Shown: positions 16,447 to 25,192 of the stretch, one piece after another
Layout of the letters: every line of letters starts with the position of its first letter
Numbering within the stretch: the first letter of the stretch is position 1
Assembly (NCBI GenBank): GCA_016841955.1
Contig: JAENYE010000003.1
Location: forward strand, 126,497-190,496
Length of the DNA stretch: 64,000 nt
Source: Methanobacteriota archaeon
GTDB taxonomy: Archaea > Halobacteriota > Methanomicrobia > Methanomicrobiales > Methanoculleaceae
Reading direction: 5' to 3'
Notes under the pieces: generated by a model
Database searches by the model: none
What the model saw: only the letters and a program-made list of their open reading frames with translations
What the model was told of the DNA's origin: nothing
Program-made: the position numbers and the translations under genes

Positions 16447-17375
16447 GCCCCGCCCTCCGCCTGGCCGACGTGTTCGAGGTAGATCTCCTCAAGCGACCGG
16501 GACGACCGGCGGACCTCCTCGATGCGGAACCCGGCACCGACGAGGGCCGTGACGAGGTCCGGGGTCGCACCCGGGTCGGCGAGGGTGCAGAGGAGACCGT
16601 CGCCGTTCACGTCGCACCCCATAACATACGGCAGTCCCCCGACGGTCTCGCACGCGCGGGCACGGTCGCCCGGGTCGGCAAGGGAGACCGTCACGGCCGG
16701 GCGGCCGGAAGCCGCGGTGAGGTTTGCCACCGAATCGAAGGCCCGGATCCTGCCCCCGGCGAGGATCGCGACGGTGGAGCAGACCCGCTGGACTTCGTCG
16801 AGGTGGTGGGAGTTTAAAAAGACGGTCATCTCCTCCCGGCGGGAGAGTTCGACGATGAGGTCGCGGACCATCCTCTGCGCACCGGGGTCGAGACCGGAGG
16901 AGGGTTCGTCGAGGAATACGACCTCCGGCCGGTGGAGGATGGCCCGGGCGATCCCGAGTTTCCGCTTCATGCCGGTCGAGAACGTCCCGACCAGGTCGTC
17001 TCGCCGGTCGGCGAGACCGACGAGCGCGAGGAGTTCGTCGATCCTCTCCGCGGGATCGTCGACGCCGTAGAGCCCGGCGTAGTAGGCCAGGTTGCCGACG
17101 GCGCTCATCCGGTCGGCAAGACCGTTGTTCTCGAAGAGTACCCCGACTCTCGCGCGTGCATCGTCGTCGGCGGCGAGGTCCCGCCCGAGAACCCGGACCT
17201 CGCCCGCATCGGAGGCGAGCAGGCCGAGCAGGATCCGGATGGTCGTGGTCTTCCCGGCGCCGTTCGGGCCGAGATAGCCGAATATCTCGCCGTGCCCGAC
17301 GGTGAACGAGACGTCGCGGAGGATCTCGCGGCCGTCGAAGGACCGCGAGAGGCCCCGGACCTCGACGGCGTTCAC
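16443..17375 (-). CDS. ABC-2 exporter ATP-binding protein
   Basis: This ATPase of about 310 residues is the motor of the exporter. Walker A is GPNGAGKTT (about residues 40), the signature region is TFSTGMKRKLGIARA, Walker B is VVFLDEPSSGLDPGAQR, and the switch region is NSHHLDEV. The C-terminal third is the extension found in NatA-like exporters. The GTG at 17375 was chosen because GGAGGAGG lies 7 nt upstream of it. A GTG seven codons earlier would place this ribosome-binding site within the coding sequence. Confidence 0.9.
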   Translation of the reverse strand: MNAVEVRGLSRSFDGREILRDVSFTVGHGEIFGYLGPNGAGKTTTIRILLGLLASDAGEVRVLGRDLAADDDARARVGVLFENNGLADRMSAVGNLAYYAGLYGVDDPAERIDELLALVGLADRRDDLVGTFSTGMKRKLGIARAILHRPEVVFLDEPSSGLDPGAQRMVRDLIVELSRREEMTVFLNSHHLDEVQRVCSTVAILAGGRIRAFDSVANLTAASGRPAVTVSLADPGDRARACETVGGLPYVMGCDVNGDGLLCTLADPGATPDLVTALVGAGFRIEEVRRSSRSLEEIYLEHVGQAEGGA

Positions 17376-18023
17376 GCCCGCCTCCTCCTCCGGCACCGCA
17401 CGGCGCAGGGGTGAGAGAGGGCGGGACGGGTAACGAGGGTTATGCGGATGTCTTCAGCCGCATGACCGGTGAGAAACATAGGGATAGATCTTCTCGCGGG
17501 ACGTAAAAAGAGTGACTTTTCCGTGAAGGGCAGGGACGGGAAACCCTGTCTTTACGGGGGACTGCGTCGCCCTTTGCGCACAGGAAGACCCGCTGCCCGG
17601 CCCGGCGACGGTGCTCCAGATCGGCATCCCCACGACCCCGGTACCCGGAAAGACCTGGAACGGCTCCGCTTCCAGAACAACCACATCGAAGTCGATCAGT
17701 CTAAAAGCATCGAGAACATCAAACGGGTGCTGAAGCATATCCGTCGAGGCCATCGGCAAGCACTCATCGCCATGGTCACCGTCGACCACCCTGCAAGAAC
17801 CAGGATACAGAACAGATATCGTACTATGCTCACCATCTGCCACCTCGTGTGCTTCATCGCCCCTGTACCGGCATGCAGGACTGTTTGCGGAGGCTGCCCT
17901 CGTGTGTGCGAGGATATAAATTGGTCTGCTATGCCGGGCTGACCGCAAAGTTCCGGTGTGAGCACCCGCGGCCATCCCGTAAGGGGAGGGAGGGTCCGAT
18001 CCCTGCCGACGCGGGGCGAGTCC
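17376..18023. other. 648-bp gap with no convincing gene
   Basis: Overlapping ORFs exist on both strands (17454-17975 minus, 17469-17942 plus), but neither has a ribosome-binding site or recognisable domain. Its composition is less GC-rich than neighbouring genes. On the minus strand one part reads STISVLYPGSCRVVDGD and later DFDVVVLEAEPFQ, which could be a decayed enzyme or receiver-type fragment. I cannot name it. Confidence 0.35.
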
Positions 18024-18767
18024 CTAGTGTTCAGTTTTTGCAGGCTTCGCCACAGCGACCGGGCGGGTAATTCCGGCCACCAGGATATAGCGCCAGAGGA
18101 CAGCGGCCAGAACGGCGCCGATGATGGGTGCGACCCAGAAGAGCCAGAGCTGCATGAGCGCTTCGCCGCCGACAAAGACTGCAGGCCCCAGGCTCCGCGC
18201 CGGGTTGACGGAAGCGTTGGTCACCGGAATCATGACGATATGCACCATCGACAGCGCCAGGCCGATGGGCAGAGCGGCAAATGTCTTCAGTTCCTCAATG
18301 CCGGTCACAGCCAGAATCACGAAGACAAACAGGAGCGTCATCACTACCTCAACCAGGAACCCGGATGCAAGCGAGTAGCCGCCCGGCGACAACGCACCGT
18401 ATCCGTTCTGACCGAGCCCGTCCACGGCGAGCGAGTAGGATGGGTTTCCCACCGCAATGGCAAGAATCACTCCAGCAGCGATGACGGCCCCGATGCACTG
18501 GACAACGATGTAGATGAGCGCTTCCCGCGCCGGCATCTTGCCCGCCGTCAGCACTCCCACGGTGACAGCGGGGTTGACATGGCACCCGGAAACGTTGCCG
18601 ATGGCATAGACCATCGCAAGAAGAACAAGTCCAAAAGCCAATGCTACACCGAGATTTCCGACCACCGGCCCGGCGAGCACTGCACTTCCGACCCCGATAA
18701 GAACCAGTGCAAAGGTCCCGAACATTTCAGCAGCGTACTTGTTCATCCCATTTGCAGCCATTTGCAT
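18024..18767 (-). CDS. aqpM: aquaporin (MIP family; AqpZ/AqpM-like)
   Basis: This is a six-helix water or small-neutral-solute channel of about 247 residues. Both half-helix signatures are complete: GCHVNPAVTVG (about residues 61-71) and NASVNPARSLGP (about 184-195). The N-terminus YAAEMFGTFALVLIGVG aligns with the first helix of AqpZ. The start could be ATG 18767, 18761 or 18746. The first follows GGAG directly and abuts the stop of a 50-codon upstream ORF. The third matches the length of known homologues best. The C-terminal PVAVAKPAKTEH tail is short and charged. Whether it passes water, glycerol or CO2 is not decided by sequence. Confidence 0.92.
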   Translation of the reverse strand: MQMAANGMNKYAAEMFGTFALVLIGVGSAVLAGPVVGNLGVALAFGLVLLAMVYAIGNVSGCHVNPAVTVGVLTAGKMPAREALIYIVVQCIGAVIAAGVILAIAVGNPSYSLAVDGLGQNGYGALSPGGYSLASGFLVEVVMTLLFVFVILAVTGIEELKTFAALPIGLALSMVHIVMIPVTNASVNPARSLGPAVFVGGEALMQLWLFWVAPIIGAVLAAVLWRYILVAGITRPVAVAKPAKTEH

Positions 18768-18920
18768 TCATCTCCACGATAATAGTAGGCATCCGGAATC
18801 CTCCTCCCGAAGGGTGACTTCCCTGGATGAGGGGAGTGCATACGCCTGTGCTGGAGAGTGGCTGTTAGAGCGACCAGCACACGGAACTATTGCGTGCAGA
18901 TGTTGTTGCATAGATGCCAT
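18768..18920 (-). CDS. 50-codon upstream ORF abutting aqpM
   Basis: An ATG at 18920 opens a 50-residue frame beginning MASMQQHLHAIVPCAG and ending LLLSWR. Its TGA (18770-18768) is followed at once by the aqpM ATG at 18767. A strong TATA box 25-35 bp upstream (18945-18955) would give a nearly leaderless transcript starting at this ATG. I see no homology or domain. It may be a leader peptide translationally coupled to aqpM, or chance. It also has a GGGAGGAGG motif near its end that does not fit the aqpM starts well. Confidence 0.4.
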   Translation of the reverse strand: MASMQQHLHAIVPCAGRSNSHSPAQAYALPSSREVTLREEDSGCLLLSWR

Positions 18921-18944
18921 GGAGTGCGGAAAGTCGCCTGATAG

Positions 18945-18955
18945 GATATATATTT
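18945..18955 (-). promoter_or_regulatory. strong TATA box for the aqpM transcript
   Basis: TAAATATATATCC on the minus strand is the best TATA element in this gap. On the plus strand the same AT-rich core could also act, but there only a 19-codon ORF (19006-19065) follows. Confidence 0.5.
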
Positions 18956-19077
18956 AGTGCTCAAGTTACGCCGTCAATCGGCCCTGCGGAAGAAGCGGAA
19001 GAGAGTATGTATCGTGCCGTGTCACCCCCGCAAGTTAAACAGATAGCGAAATACAAAAGGGAATAAAGCCTGCAATA

Positions 19078-19099
19078 GCTCTGTTTCACCAAACAGGGC
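19078..19099 (-). terminator. probable terminator after tRNA-Ile
   Basis: A 9-bp stem with one wobble (GCTCTGTTT / AAACAGGGC) and a CACC loop begins 11 nt past the tRNA 3' end. On the minus strand it is followed by T-rich sequence. Confidence 0.5.
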
Positions 19100-19110
19100 A
19101 AAAGTAGAGT

Positions 19111-19182
19111 GGGCCCGATGCGATTCGAACGCATGACCTCCCGGTTATCAGCCGGGTGCACCACCAGCTATGCTACGGGCCC
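19111..19182 (-). tRNA. tRNA-Ile (anticodon GAU)
   Basis: Read on the minus strand, the 72-nt gene folds into a standard cloverleaf. The acceptor stem is GGGCCCG with CGGGCCC, the anticodon stem is CCCGG with CCGGG, the loop CTGATAA gives anticodon GAU, and the T arm is ATGCG-TTCGAAT-CGCAT. CCA is not encoded. A TATA box lies about 20-27 bp upstream. Confidence 0.95.
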
Positions 19183-19201
19183 TCATACACTCATATTAGT
19201 G

Positions 19202-19209
19202 CCTATAAA
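19202..19209 (-). promoter_or_regulatory. TATA box of tRNA-Ile
   Basis: TTTATAGG on the minus strand lies 20-27 bp before the tRNA 5' end, the usual archaeal spacing. Confidence 0.6.
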
Positions 19210-19583
19210 TGTTGTACAATCTTCAATTTAAAGGTTGTGCAAGGACTCTGCTCCTGAATCGTCTGAGAATGGCACCGCTGAAGAACAGGCAGGGGCGACA
19301 GCGCAGGGACGAGATCACAGATGATTACCCTCTCAGAAATGAGGCCGTCGCACATGACTGCATCCAGGCGAGCATCGACTTTGCGACCGCCGCCGCCTCG
19401 CTCCGCCCGTTCCGGCGCGCATGGCGGTCTCCCCACGACGCGCCGTCTCCGCGACCACCGGTGCCGGAGTCTGCCCGGTGGAACTACCCTGCAATACCTG
19501 GCATTTCAGCACCGAATTAATTTGGACAGGCATCCAAAGCGCTATGTTGAAACCCGATGATAGAAGTATAGTTGTGTGGAACA
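19210..19583. other. 374-bp gap with no supported gene
   Basis: Open frames on the plus strand (19209-19520) have no domain, no ribosome-binding site and Arg/Pro/Ser-rich composition typical of shadow frames. A TATA-like GAAGTATAG lies about 15-20 bp before the iorA ATG. I see nothing else. Confidence 0.4.
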
Positions 19584-21353
19584 ATGGCAGTACGATACCT
19601 ACTCGGGAACGAGGGCATCGCTCACGCGTGCCTGGAGGCAAACGTCGATTTTGCCGCCGGCTACCCGGGAACGCCGTCCTCTGAAGTGATCGACATCCTC
19701 CGGGTGCAGGAGGAGCGCCTCTTCACCGTGGAGTGGTCCACGAACGAGAAGGTCGCTTTCGAGAACGCTCTCGCCGCCGCCTGGTGCGGCCTCCGCGCAC
19801 TCTGCACCATGAAGCACGTCGGGCTGAACGTGGCGGCCGATCCCCTGATGACGAGCGCATACACCGGAGTGACCGGCGGGTTCGTCGTCCTCTCTGCAGA
19901 CGATCCGTTTGCGCACAGCTCCCAGAACGAGCAGGACACCCGCCGTTACGCGCACTTCGCACGGCTCCCCTGCCTCGACCCGGCGTCGGTCCAGGAGGCG
20001 CACGATATGATACGGGACGCCTTCGGCCTCTCCGAAGAACTCGGTCTGCCGGTGATCTTCCGGCCCACCACCCGGATCTGCCACTCGAAGGGCGATGTCG
20101 ACCTCGGAGAGGTCGGCAAGGAGCACCGGACCGCCGCCTTCCGCCGCGACCCGAAGCAGTACGTGGTCATCCCCGCGCACACCCGGGTGCTGCATAAGGT
20201 CCTGAACGAAAAACAGCCGGCGCTAAAAGAGCGGCTGGTCGAACTCGGCTACAACCGCCACACCGTCCGGGGCAGCACCGCCGTCGTCGCGAGCGGTGTC
20301 GCCGCCGCCTACGTCCGCGAGGTGCTCCCCGACGACGTCTCGCTCGCGGTCGTCGGCGCCTACCCCATCGACGAGGAGTGGCTCCGGGACTTCGTCGACC
20401 GGCACGAGAAGGTCCTCGTCGTCGAAGAGCTCGACCCGGTCGTCGAGGAGGCGGTGCGCCAGGTGGCGACGAAGACGGAGGTCTTCGGCAAGATGACCGG
20501 CACGATCCCGTACGAAGGGGAGTTCACCCCGGCGACCGTTGCCGCCGCCCTGCAGAAGGCGGGCATTACCCCCACGGTGACCTTCCCGGCGGCCGCCCCG
20601 GCCCAGGGGGTGCCGCCCCGCCCGCCGATCCTCTGCGCAGGGTGCATGCACCGGCCGACGTTTTATGCGATGCGGAAGGTCTTCCGCGACGGCATCTTCC
20701 CGAGCGACATCGGGTGCTACACCCTCGGGCTCCAGCTCGGGGCGGTGGATACCACCATCTGCATGGGCGCCTCGATCACCGTCGGGAGCGGCATCGCCCG
20801 GTCGGGGGAGGAGCGCCCCGTGATCTGCACCATAGGCGACTCGACGTTCCTGCACACGGGAATGCCGGGGCTCCTGAACGCCGTCTACAACGGCGCCGAT
20901 ATGGTCGTCGTCATCCTGGACAACCGGATCACCGCCATGACCGGCCATCAGCCGAACCCCAACACCGGTGTGACGGCCACGGGCGTCGAGAGCACCCCGA
21001 TATCGCTCGACGCCATCTGTCGGTCGTGCGGGGTCTCCTGGGTCGAGACGGTCGACCCCTATGACCTCCCGGTGCTCCTCGACACCTTCCGCAAGGCAAA
21101 GGAGCGCAAGGGTGTCCGGGTGATCATCGCGAAGCAGCCCTGTGTCATCACCGCACGGCGGAGCGGGATCCGGCGCAAGGCCTACACGGTCGATCCCGAG
21201 CAGTGCATGGGCTGCGGCGCCTGCCGGTCGTTCGGCTGCCCGGCGATCGCCTTTGCCGGTAAGAACGCGATGATAACCGATCTCTGCGCCGGGTGCGGCG
21301 TCTGTGCTGACATTTGCCCATCGGGTGCGATCGGCATGGAGGGACGGCAATGA
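19584..21353 (+). CDS. iorA: indolepyruvate ferredoxin oxidoreductase, alpha subunit
   Basis: IorA with IorB oxidatively decarboxylates aryl pyruvates from aromatic amino acids, making aryl-acetyl-CoA and reduced ferredoxin; in methanogens it can also run in reverse for amino acid synthesis. The 589-residue protein has the N-terminal pyrimidine-binding domain (FAAGYPGTPSSEVID), and a TPP-binding domain with GDSTFLHTGMPGLLNA and NRITAMTGHQPNP (about residues 420-470). Two C-terminal [4Fe-4S] motifs follow: CMGCGACRSFGCP and CAGCGVCADICP. The ATG at 19584 was preferred over a TTG at 19572 because the N-terminus then fits the family. The stop overlaps iorB. Confidence 0.95.
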   Translation: MAVRYLLGNEGIAHACLEANVDFAAGYPGTPSSEVIDILRVQEERLFTVEWSTNEKVAFENALAAAWCGLRALCTMKHVGLNVAADPLMTSAYTGVTGGFVVLSADDPFAHSSQNEQDTRRYAHFARLPCLDPASVQEAHDMIRDAFGLSEELGLPVIFRPTTRICHSKGDVDLGEVGKEHRTAAFRRDPKQYVVIPAHTRVLHKVLNEKQPALKERLVELGYNRHTVRGSTAVVASGVAAAYVREVLPDDVSLAVVGAYPIDEEWLRDFVDRHEKVLVVEELDPVVEEAVRQVATKTEVFGKMTGTIPYEGEFTPATVAAALQKAGITPTVTFPAAAPAQGVPPRPPILCAGCMHRPTFYAMRKVFRDGIFPSDIGCYTLGLQLGAVDTTICMGASITVGSGIARSGEERPVICTIGDSTFLHTGMPGLLNAVYNGADMVVVILDNRITAMTGHQPNPNTGVTATGVESTPISLDAICRSCGVSWVETVDPYDLPVLLDTFRKAKERKGVRVIIAKQPCVITARRSGIRRKAYTVDPEQCMGCGACRSFGCPAIAFAGKNAMITDLCAGCGVCADICPSGAIGMEGRQ

Positions 21354-21946
21354 AACCCTCGTTCGATATCCTGATCGTCGGGATCGGCGGCCAGGGGACA
21401 GTGCTGGCTTCAAACGTCCTCGGCGAGGCGTGCATCATCGAGAACCGGACCGTCCGGAGCGCCGAGACCCACGGCATGGCGCAGCGCGGCGGGTCGGTGG
21501 AGAGCCACATCCGCATCGACGGAGAGTTCGGCTCCCTGATCGTGCCGGGAACGGCCGACCTTCTCGTCGCCTTCGACCTCCTCGAGGCCCTCCGCTACCG
21601 CCATTACCTCCCGGACGGGGGGAGGCTCGTGGTGAACCGGCACCTGGTCGTTCCCACGTCGGTCTACCAGCAGGACCTCGACGTGCCCGACGAGGAGAGC
21701 ATCCTCGCCGCGCTCGCCGACCTCGACGTCGCCTGCATCGACGCCGCGAGCCTCGCCGAGGAGGCGGGGAGCATCCTCTCGCAGAACATCGTGATGCTCG
21801 GGGCCGCGTCGGGCGATATCCCGCTCCGGCCCGAGACCCTCGAAGAGGCGGTGCGGCGGTGCGTCCCGAAAAAGACCGTCGACGTCAACGCCAGGGCCTT
21901 CCGGCTCGGGCGAGATGCGGCTGAGCGGGGTCGCGGCACACCCTGA
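21350..21946 (+). CDS. iorB: indolepyruvate ferredoxin oxidoreductase, beta subunit
   Basis: This 198-residue protein is the gamma-domain subunit of the 2-oxoacid oxidoreductase. It has the GIGGQGTVLASNVLGEA motif (residues 10-26) and the segment SAETHGMAQRGGSVESHIR, both standard in IorB. It overlaps the iorA stop by 4 nt (ATGA), so the two are translated together. An earlier in-frame start at 21314 lies inside iorA and is not needed. Confidence 0.95.
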   Translation: MKPSFDILIVGIGGQGTVLASNVLGEACIIENRTVRSAETHGMAQRGGSVESHIRIDGEFGSLIVPGTADLLVAFDLLEALRYRHYLPDGGRLVVNRHLVVPTSVYQQDLDVPDEESILAALADLDVACIDAASLAEEAGSILSQNIVMLGAASGDIPLRPETLEEAVRRCVPKKTVDVNARAFRLGRDAAERGRGTP

Positions 21947-22039
21947 GTGAGCGGGCGCGAGCCCCCCCGGTACCACCTGTTTTTACTGCACAGCGAGACG
22001 CCGCAACCTGTATTGCCCACCCCGCCGAGCTGGTATGCC

Positions 22040-23557
22040 ATGAGCGAGCGGGATACCGTTGCAGCACTCAAGCGCCTTGCGGGCGCAAAGCCCGAGTTCC
22101 GGCTCTCTGAACTGGAAAAAGACATGGGAGAAGAGGAGTCGCTCGAACGCCTCGCCGGGGAGATCCGCCCGCATCTCGACGATCTCGGCCTCACCCTCAG
22201 GCCCGCCGGCGACGATTACGTGATCGGCCGCCGCCCGGGAGGAGCGCTCACGGTCGGCGCCGCCGGGCGCGAACGGCAGCTCGCGTTCTTCGAAAGGCCG
22301 GAGGTGCCGGACTACATCCAGCGGCTGGTTGAGTCCTACATCGAAAAGAAGACCGCCAAGCCGTGGGACGACCCGGTCGTGCTCGACCGGATGGCGAACG
22401 CCATCCTTGCCCAGAAGAGCCGGTACTGGAAAGAGCAGCGGGTGAGTTACCGGAAGGCATACCCGGTCCTCGGTTACCTGGCCTACCATGCGCCCGTCTA
22501 CCTGGTGCAGTTCGAGCACATCTTCTGGCAGGTCATCAGCCGGGGACTTGCAAAACCTCACATGCGCATCCTTGATCTGGGCACCGGGCCGGGAGTCGTG
22601 CCGCTCGCCGTCATCGACCTTCTCGGACGGATCGGGAGCGGATCGGCCGAGGTCTACGCCGTCGAGCGCTCCGAAGAGCACCTCGAGGCCTACAACGCCC
22701 TCGTCCCGGCAGCGGCCGGGGCGCAGGGGAACGCCGTGCAGGTGCATAAGCCCATCCGCGGCGATATCGAAGCGCTCGCCGCCGGGGACCTGCCCGACCG
22801 GATAGATCTTATGGTCTTCTCGAACGTCCTAAACGAGCTCCGCCACCTCGATATCGACCGGCGCGCCGACCTCGTCGCCGGTCTCGCCGAACGGCTCGCG
22901 CCCGACGGGACGATCGTCGTCGTGGAGCCGGCGGACCTTGCCAATTCTACCGCCATGCGCAGGACCGTACGCGCGATCGCGGACCGGGGCCTTGCCGTCC
23001 ACAGCCCCTGCTCGTTCATCTGGGGCACCGCCTGCAATCCCGAGCGGTGCTGGACCTTCGAGCAGAAGAGCAATATTCGCCCGACGCGGCTGATGGAGCG
23101 CCTCGCAGGGGAGACGAACGCCTACCGGTTCATCAACGTCGACATCAAGTACTCCTCCGCGCTCCTGCGCAAGGATGCGAAGACGCAGCATACCTACCGG
23201 GTCCCGCCGGGAGCAAAGTTCGCCCGCCTCTCCCACCTCCGCCGGCACCGCGACAAGAAGATCAACGTCGTCGCCGCACTGATGTCCGGCAACCTCGGCA
23301 ACAGCCGGACGAAGGTCTACAAGGTCTGCGACGGGACGCCTGCAAACCCGGTCTACGCCGTGATCCCGGCGACCCTCCGCGGCACGAACCGCGACGCGCT
23401 CGAGGGTCTCGCCTACGGCGACATCGTCCGGTTCTACGGAGCCCTCGTCCGCTTCAACCGGGACCACGATGCCTACAACCTGGTAGTCCTGCCGGGAACC
23501 CGGATCGAGCCGGTCGGGTGTCCGGGGGGAGAAGGAGGCGGGATGGAGAGGGTGTAA
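22040..23557 (+). CDS. Rsm22-family (METTL17-like) predicted methyltransferase
   Basis: This 505-residue protein resembles the Rsm22/METTL17 family, which acts in assembly of the small ribosomal subunit. A SAM-binding motif, RILDLGTGPGVVPLAVID, lies near residue 177. An acidic strand DLMVFSNVLNELRHLD (about 255) follows, and then cysteines 324, 332 and 337 in PCSFIWGTACNPERC, the region where the family binds a [4Fe-4S] cluster. The C-terminal 120 residues look like an OB-fold-type beta domain. The frame is open 31 codons further up, but that part lacks family character; the ATG at 22040 is preferred. It follows iorB by about 90 bp, so co-transcription is possible. Enzyme activity is uncertain, as in other members. 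Confidence 0.75.
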   Translation: MSERDTVAALKRLAGAKPEFRLSELEKDMGEEESLERLAGEIRPHLDDLGLTLRPAGDDYVIGRRPGGALTVGAAGRERQLAFFERPEVPDYIQRLVESYIEKKTAKPWDDPVVLDRMANAILAQKSRYWKEQRVSYRKAYPVLGYLAYHAPVYLVQFEHIFWQVISRGLAKPHMRILDLGTGPGVVPLAVIDLLGRIGSGSAEVYAVERSEEHLEAYNALVPAAAGAQGNAVQVHKPIRGDIEALAAGDLPDRIDLMVFSNVLNELRHLDIDRRADLVAGLAERLAPDGTIVVVEPADLANSTAMRRTVRAIADRGLAVHSPCSFIWGTACNPERCWTFEQKSNIRPTRLMERLAGETNAYRFINVDIKYSSALLRKDAKTQHTYRVPPGAKFARLSHLRRHRDKKINVVAALMSGNLGNSRTKVYKVCDGTPANPVYAVIPATLRGTNRDALEGLAYGDIVRFYGALVRFNRDHDAYNLVVLPGTRIEPVGCPGGEGGGMERV

Positions 23558-23698
23558 GGCTGGAGTTGTTCCTTCTGCCGGCATTCAGGTATAGTTCCCG
23601 TCATCTTACCATATACGAGAAGGGAAAACGGGAGCCGGTTGCAGATCGGGCTCTTCGATAGCACCTCAGAACAGTAAAAACTCGGGAAAAACCCGATC

Positions 23699-23905
23699 TA
23701 CTGGACCGTGGTGGCTATCGCGACTGGGGGGTGGGGACAATGGGGAGTGTGAGCGTAGCGAGCATGAGAAACCCGGAGGGTTTCGAGGGGGGCACGCCCC
23801 CCTCCCCACCTGACGGTGGTCGAGCTCCGGTTCTACGAACCGTCGCACTCCCCGTCAGCCCCTTCCCCCAGTCGCGATATCCCCTCGAAATCCGTGCATG
23901 AGAGT
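23699..23905. repeat. intergenic palindromic repeat element (copy C)
   Basis: Outer arms TATCGCGACTGGGGG (23716-23730) and its exact reverse complement (23865-23879) are 15 bp long. Between them are nested hairpins, such as AAACCC-GGAG-GGGTTT, GGGGGG-CAC-GCCCCCC and GGTTC-TAC-GAACC. The end is GAAATCCGTGCATG. The start TGGACCGTGG and the end match the copies at 13.4 and 55.9 kb. The 23558-24022 gap has no convincing ORF. Confidence 0.75.
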
Positions 23906-24022
23906 TGTGACCGGCTACCTGACTCTCATCTCCACCTGATCAAGCTGTAAAACCTCCGATCAGGTTCTCGGCAGGGGCAGGAGTAAGTGTCCTGCCCCCC
24001 ACAAACCCGCCGGAAAATGAGA

Positions 24023-25006
24023 CTACGCCCCTCCCCCGCCTGCACGGAACGGGCAGAAACTCCTGAGTGCGTAGAGCAGCCCCCCGTAGCCGAGGCTGAC
24101 CGCGATGATCTGGACAATTGCCCCAAGCAGCGGGATGAAGATGAGGATCTGCAGGATCACGAACCCCAGGACGAAGATCCACGAACGCCCCGGCTTCCAT
24201 CCCGCCCGGGAGGCGATGACGTCCCCGAGGGCGTATGCGACAAAGAGCGACGAGAGCATCAGGGCGACGATGAAGAGCAGCCCGCCGACGAGCGCGAGGG
24301 GAAGACCGATGATCGTGATTGCGACGATGAAGAGGATGACCGCCGATACGATGATCGCAAAGAACCCCACGATCGCGAGAACGACCGGGCTCCTCTCGAC
24401 CTGCCGGACCACCGCCGCGAACGCATCAGGGAATATCCTGATGAGAAGGAGCCCGAGGATGAGGAACCCGATGGCGGCGAGCACCGACAAGAGGCCGGGT
24501 AGCAGCGTTCCCGGCTCCTCCGGCTCCTCGTAGGTCACGTTCCCCGCCGTGCCGGTGTTGCTGAACGTCTCGCTCAAGACCGTCAGGTTGCGGAGAACCG
24601 ATCCTGCGTTGGTGACCTCTCCCGCGCTGATCACCGCGTCGCGCTCGATGACGGCATCCTCCCCGATCCGGACCGTGCCCCCGGTGACGAGAGCGTTCGT
24701 CGCGTTCCCGTTCAGTTCGATCTCGCCCCCGGCGGCGAGCACCTTCCCGCCGACGTCGCCGTTGATGATCAGGGTTCCTCCCGCGGCGATGATGTCGCCC
24801 CGGACCGGCGCATCCACCGTCACCACGCCCCCGGCAACCGTCAGGCTGTCGACGGGGGCACGGACGGTCACGGATCCGCCCGAGGCGACCACGTCGTCGG
24901 GGATGGGGGTATCGATCACCGGCTGGTCCCCGCCGAGGAAGGTGAGGGCCTGGACTCCGGACGGGATGAGCAGCAGACCGAGGATGATCATTGCCAGATG
25001 CTTCAT
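24023..25006 (-). CDS. bactofilin-like (polymer-forming) domain membrane protein
   Basis: This 327-residue protein has a signal peptide (residues 1-20, KHLAMIILGLLLIPSGVQA). A beta-helical polymer-forming domain follows at residues 30-150, built of short repeats such as SVTVRAPVDSLTVAGGVVTV and DIIAAGGTLIINGDVGGKVL. Four or five transmembrane helices occupy residues 160-315, including a long ILFIVAITIIGLPLALVG segment. Such proteins may form a scaffold on the outside of the membrane. The start was moved to the ATG at 25006, since the longer ORF would put nine non-signal residues in front. I do not know a specific role. Confidence 0.75.
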   Translation of the reverse strand: MKHLAMIILGLLLIPSGVQALTFLGGDQPVIDTPIPDDVVASGGSVTVRAPVDSLTVAGGVVTVDAPVRGDIIAAGGTLIINGDVGGKVLAAGGEIELNGNATNALVTGGTVRIGEDAVIERDAVISAGEVTNAGSVLRNLTVLSETFSNTGTAGNVTYEEPEEPGTLLPGLLSVLAAIGFLILGLLLIRIFPDAFAAVVRQVERSPVVLAIVGFFAIIVSAVILFIVAITIIGLPLALVGGLLFIVALMLSSLFVAYALGDVIASRAGWKPGRSWIFVLGFVILQILIFIPLLGAIVQIIAVSLGYGGLLYALRSFCPFRAGGGGA

Positions 25007-25192
25007 GCTGCGGGGATGGATCGCTCCCCTCAAAAAGGTTCGTGCGGGAGGAGAGAGAGTGATGCTGGAGAGGCGTTGTTCGCGGTCGGTATGGAAACCG
25101 TCCTGGGATGCGCAAACGGTGAGGCGGCAGCCGGGAACAGCCCGGCGGGCTTCCCGGCATTATTAAATAGAGGCGTAACGAATCTGCGCCCG

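Noticed and set aside
17454-17975. Real gene on the minus strand after aqpM
   Set aside because: There is no ribosome-binding site or domain that I can name, and an equally long ORF lies opposite; it is described as an unresolved gap.
18975-19099. Possible small RNA on the plus strand driven by the TATA element at 18945
   Set aside because: The AT-rich box serves the minus-strand aqpM transcript better; no T-run follows the hairpin on the plus strand, and the 19-codon ORF has no support.
19572-19584. TTG start for iorA
   Set aside because: The ATG four codons later gives the normal family N-terminus.
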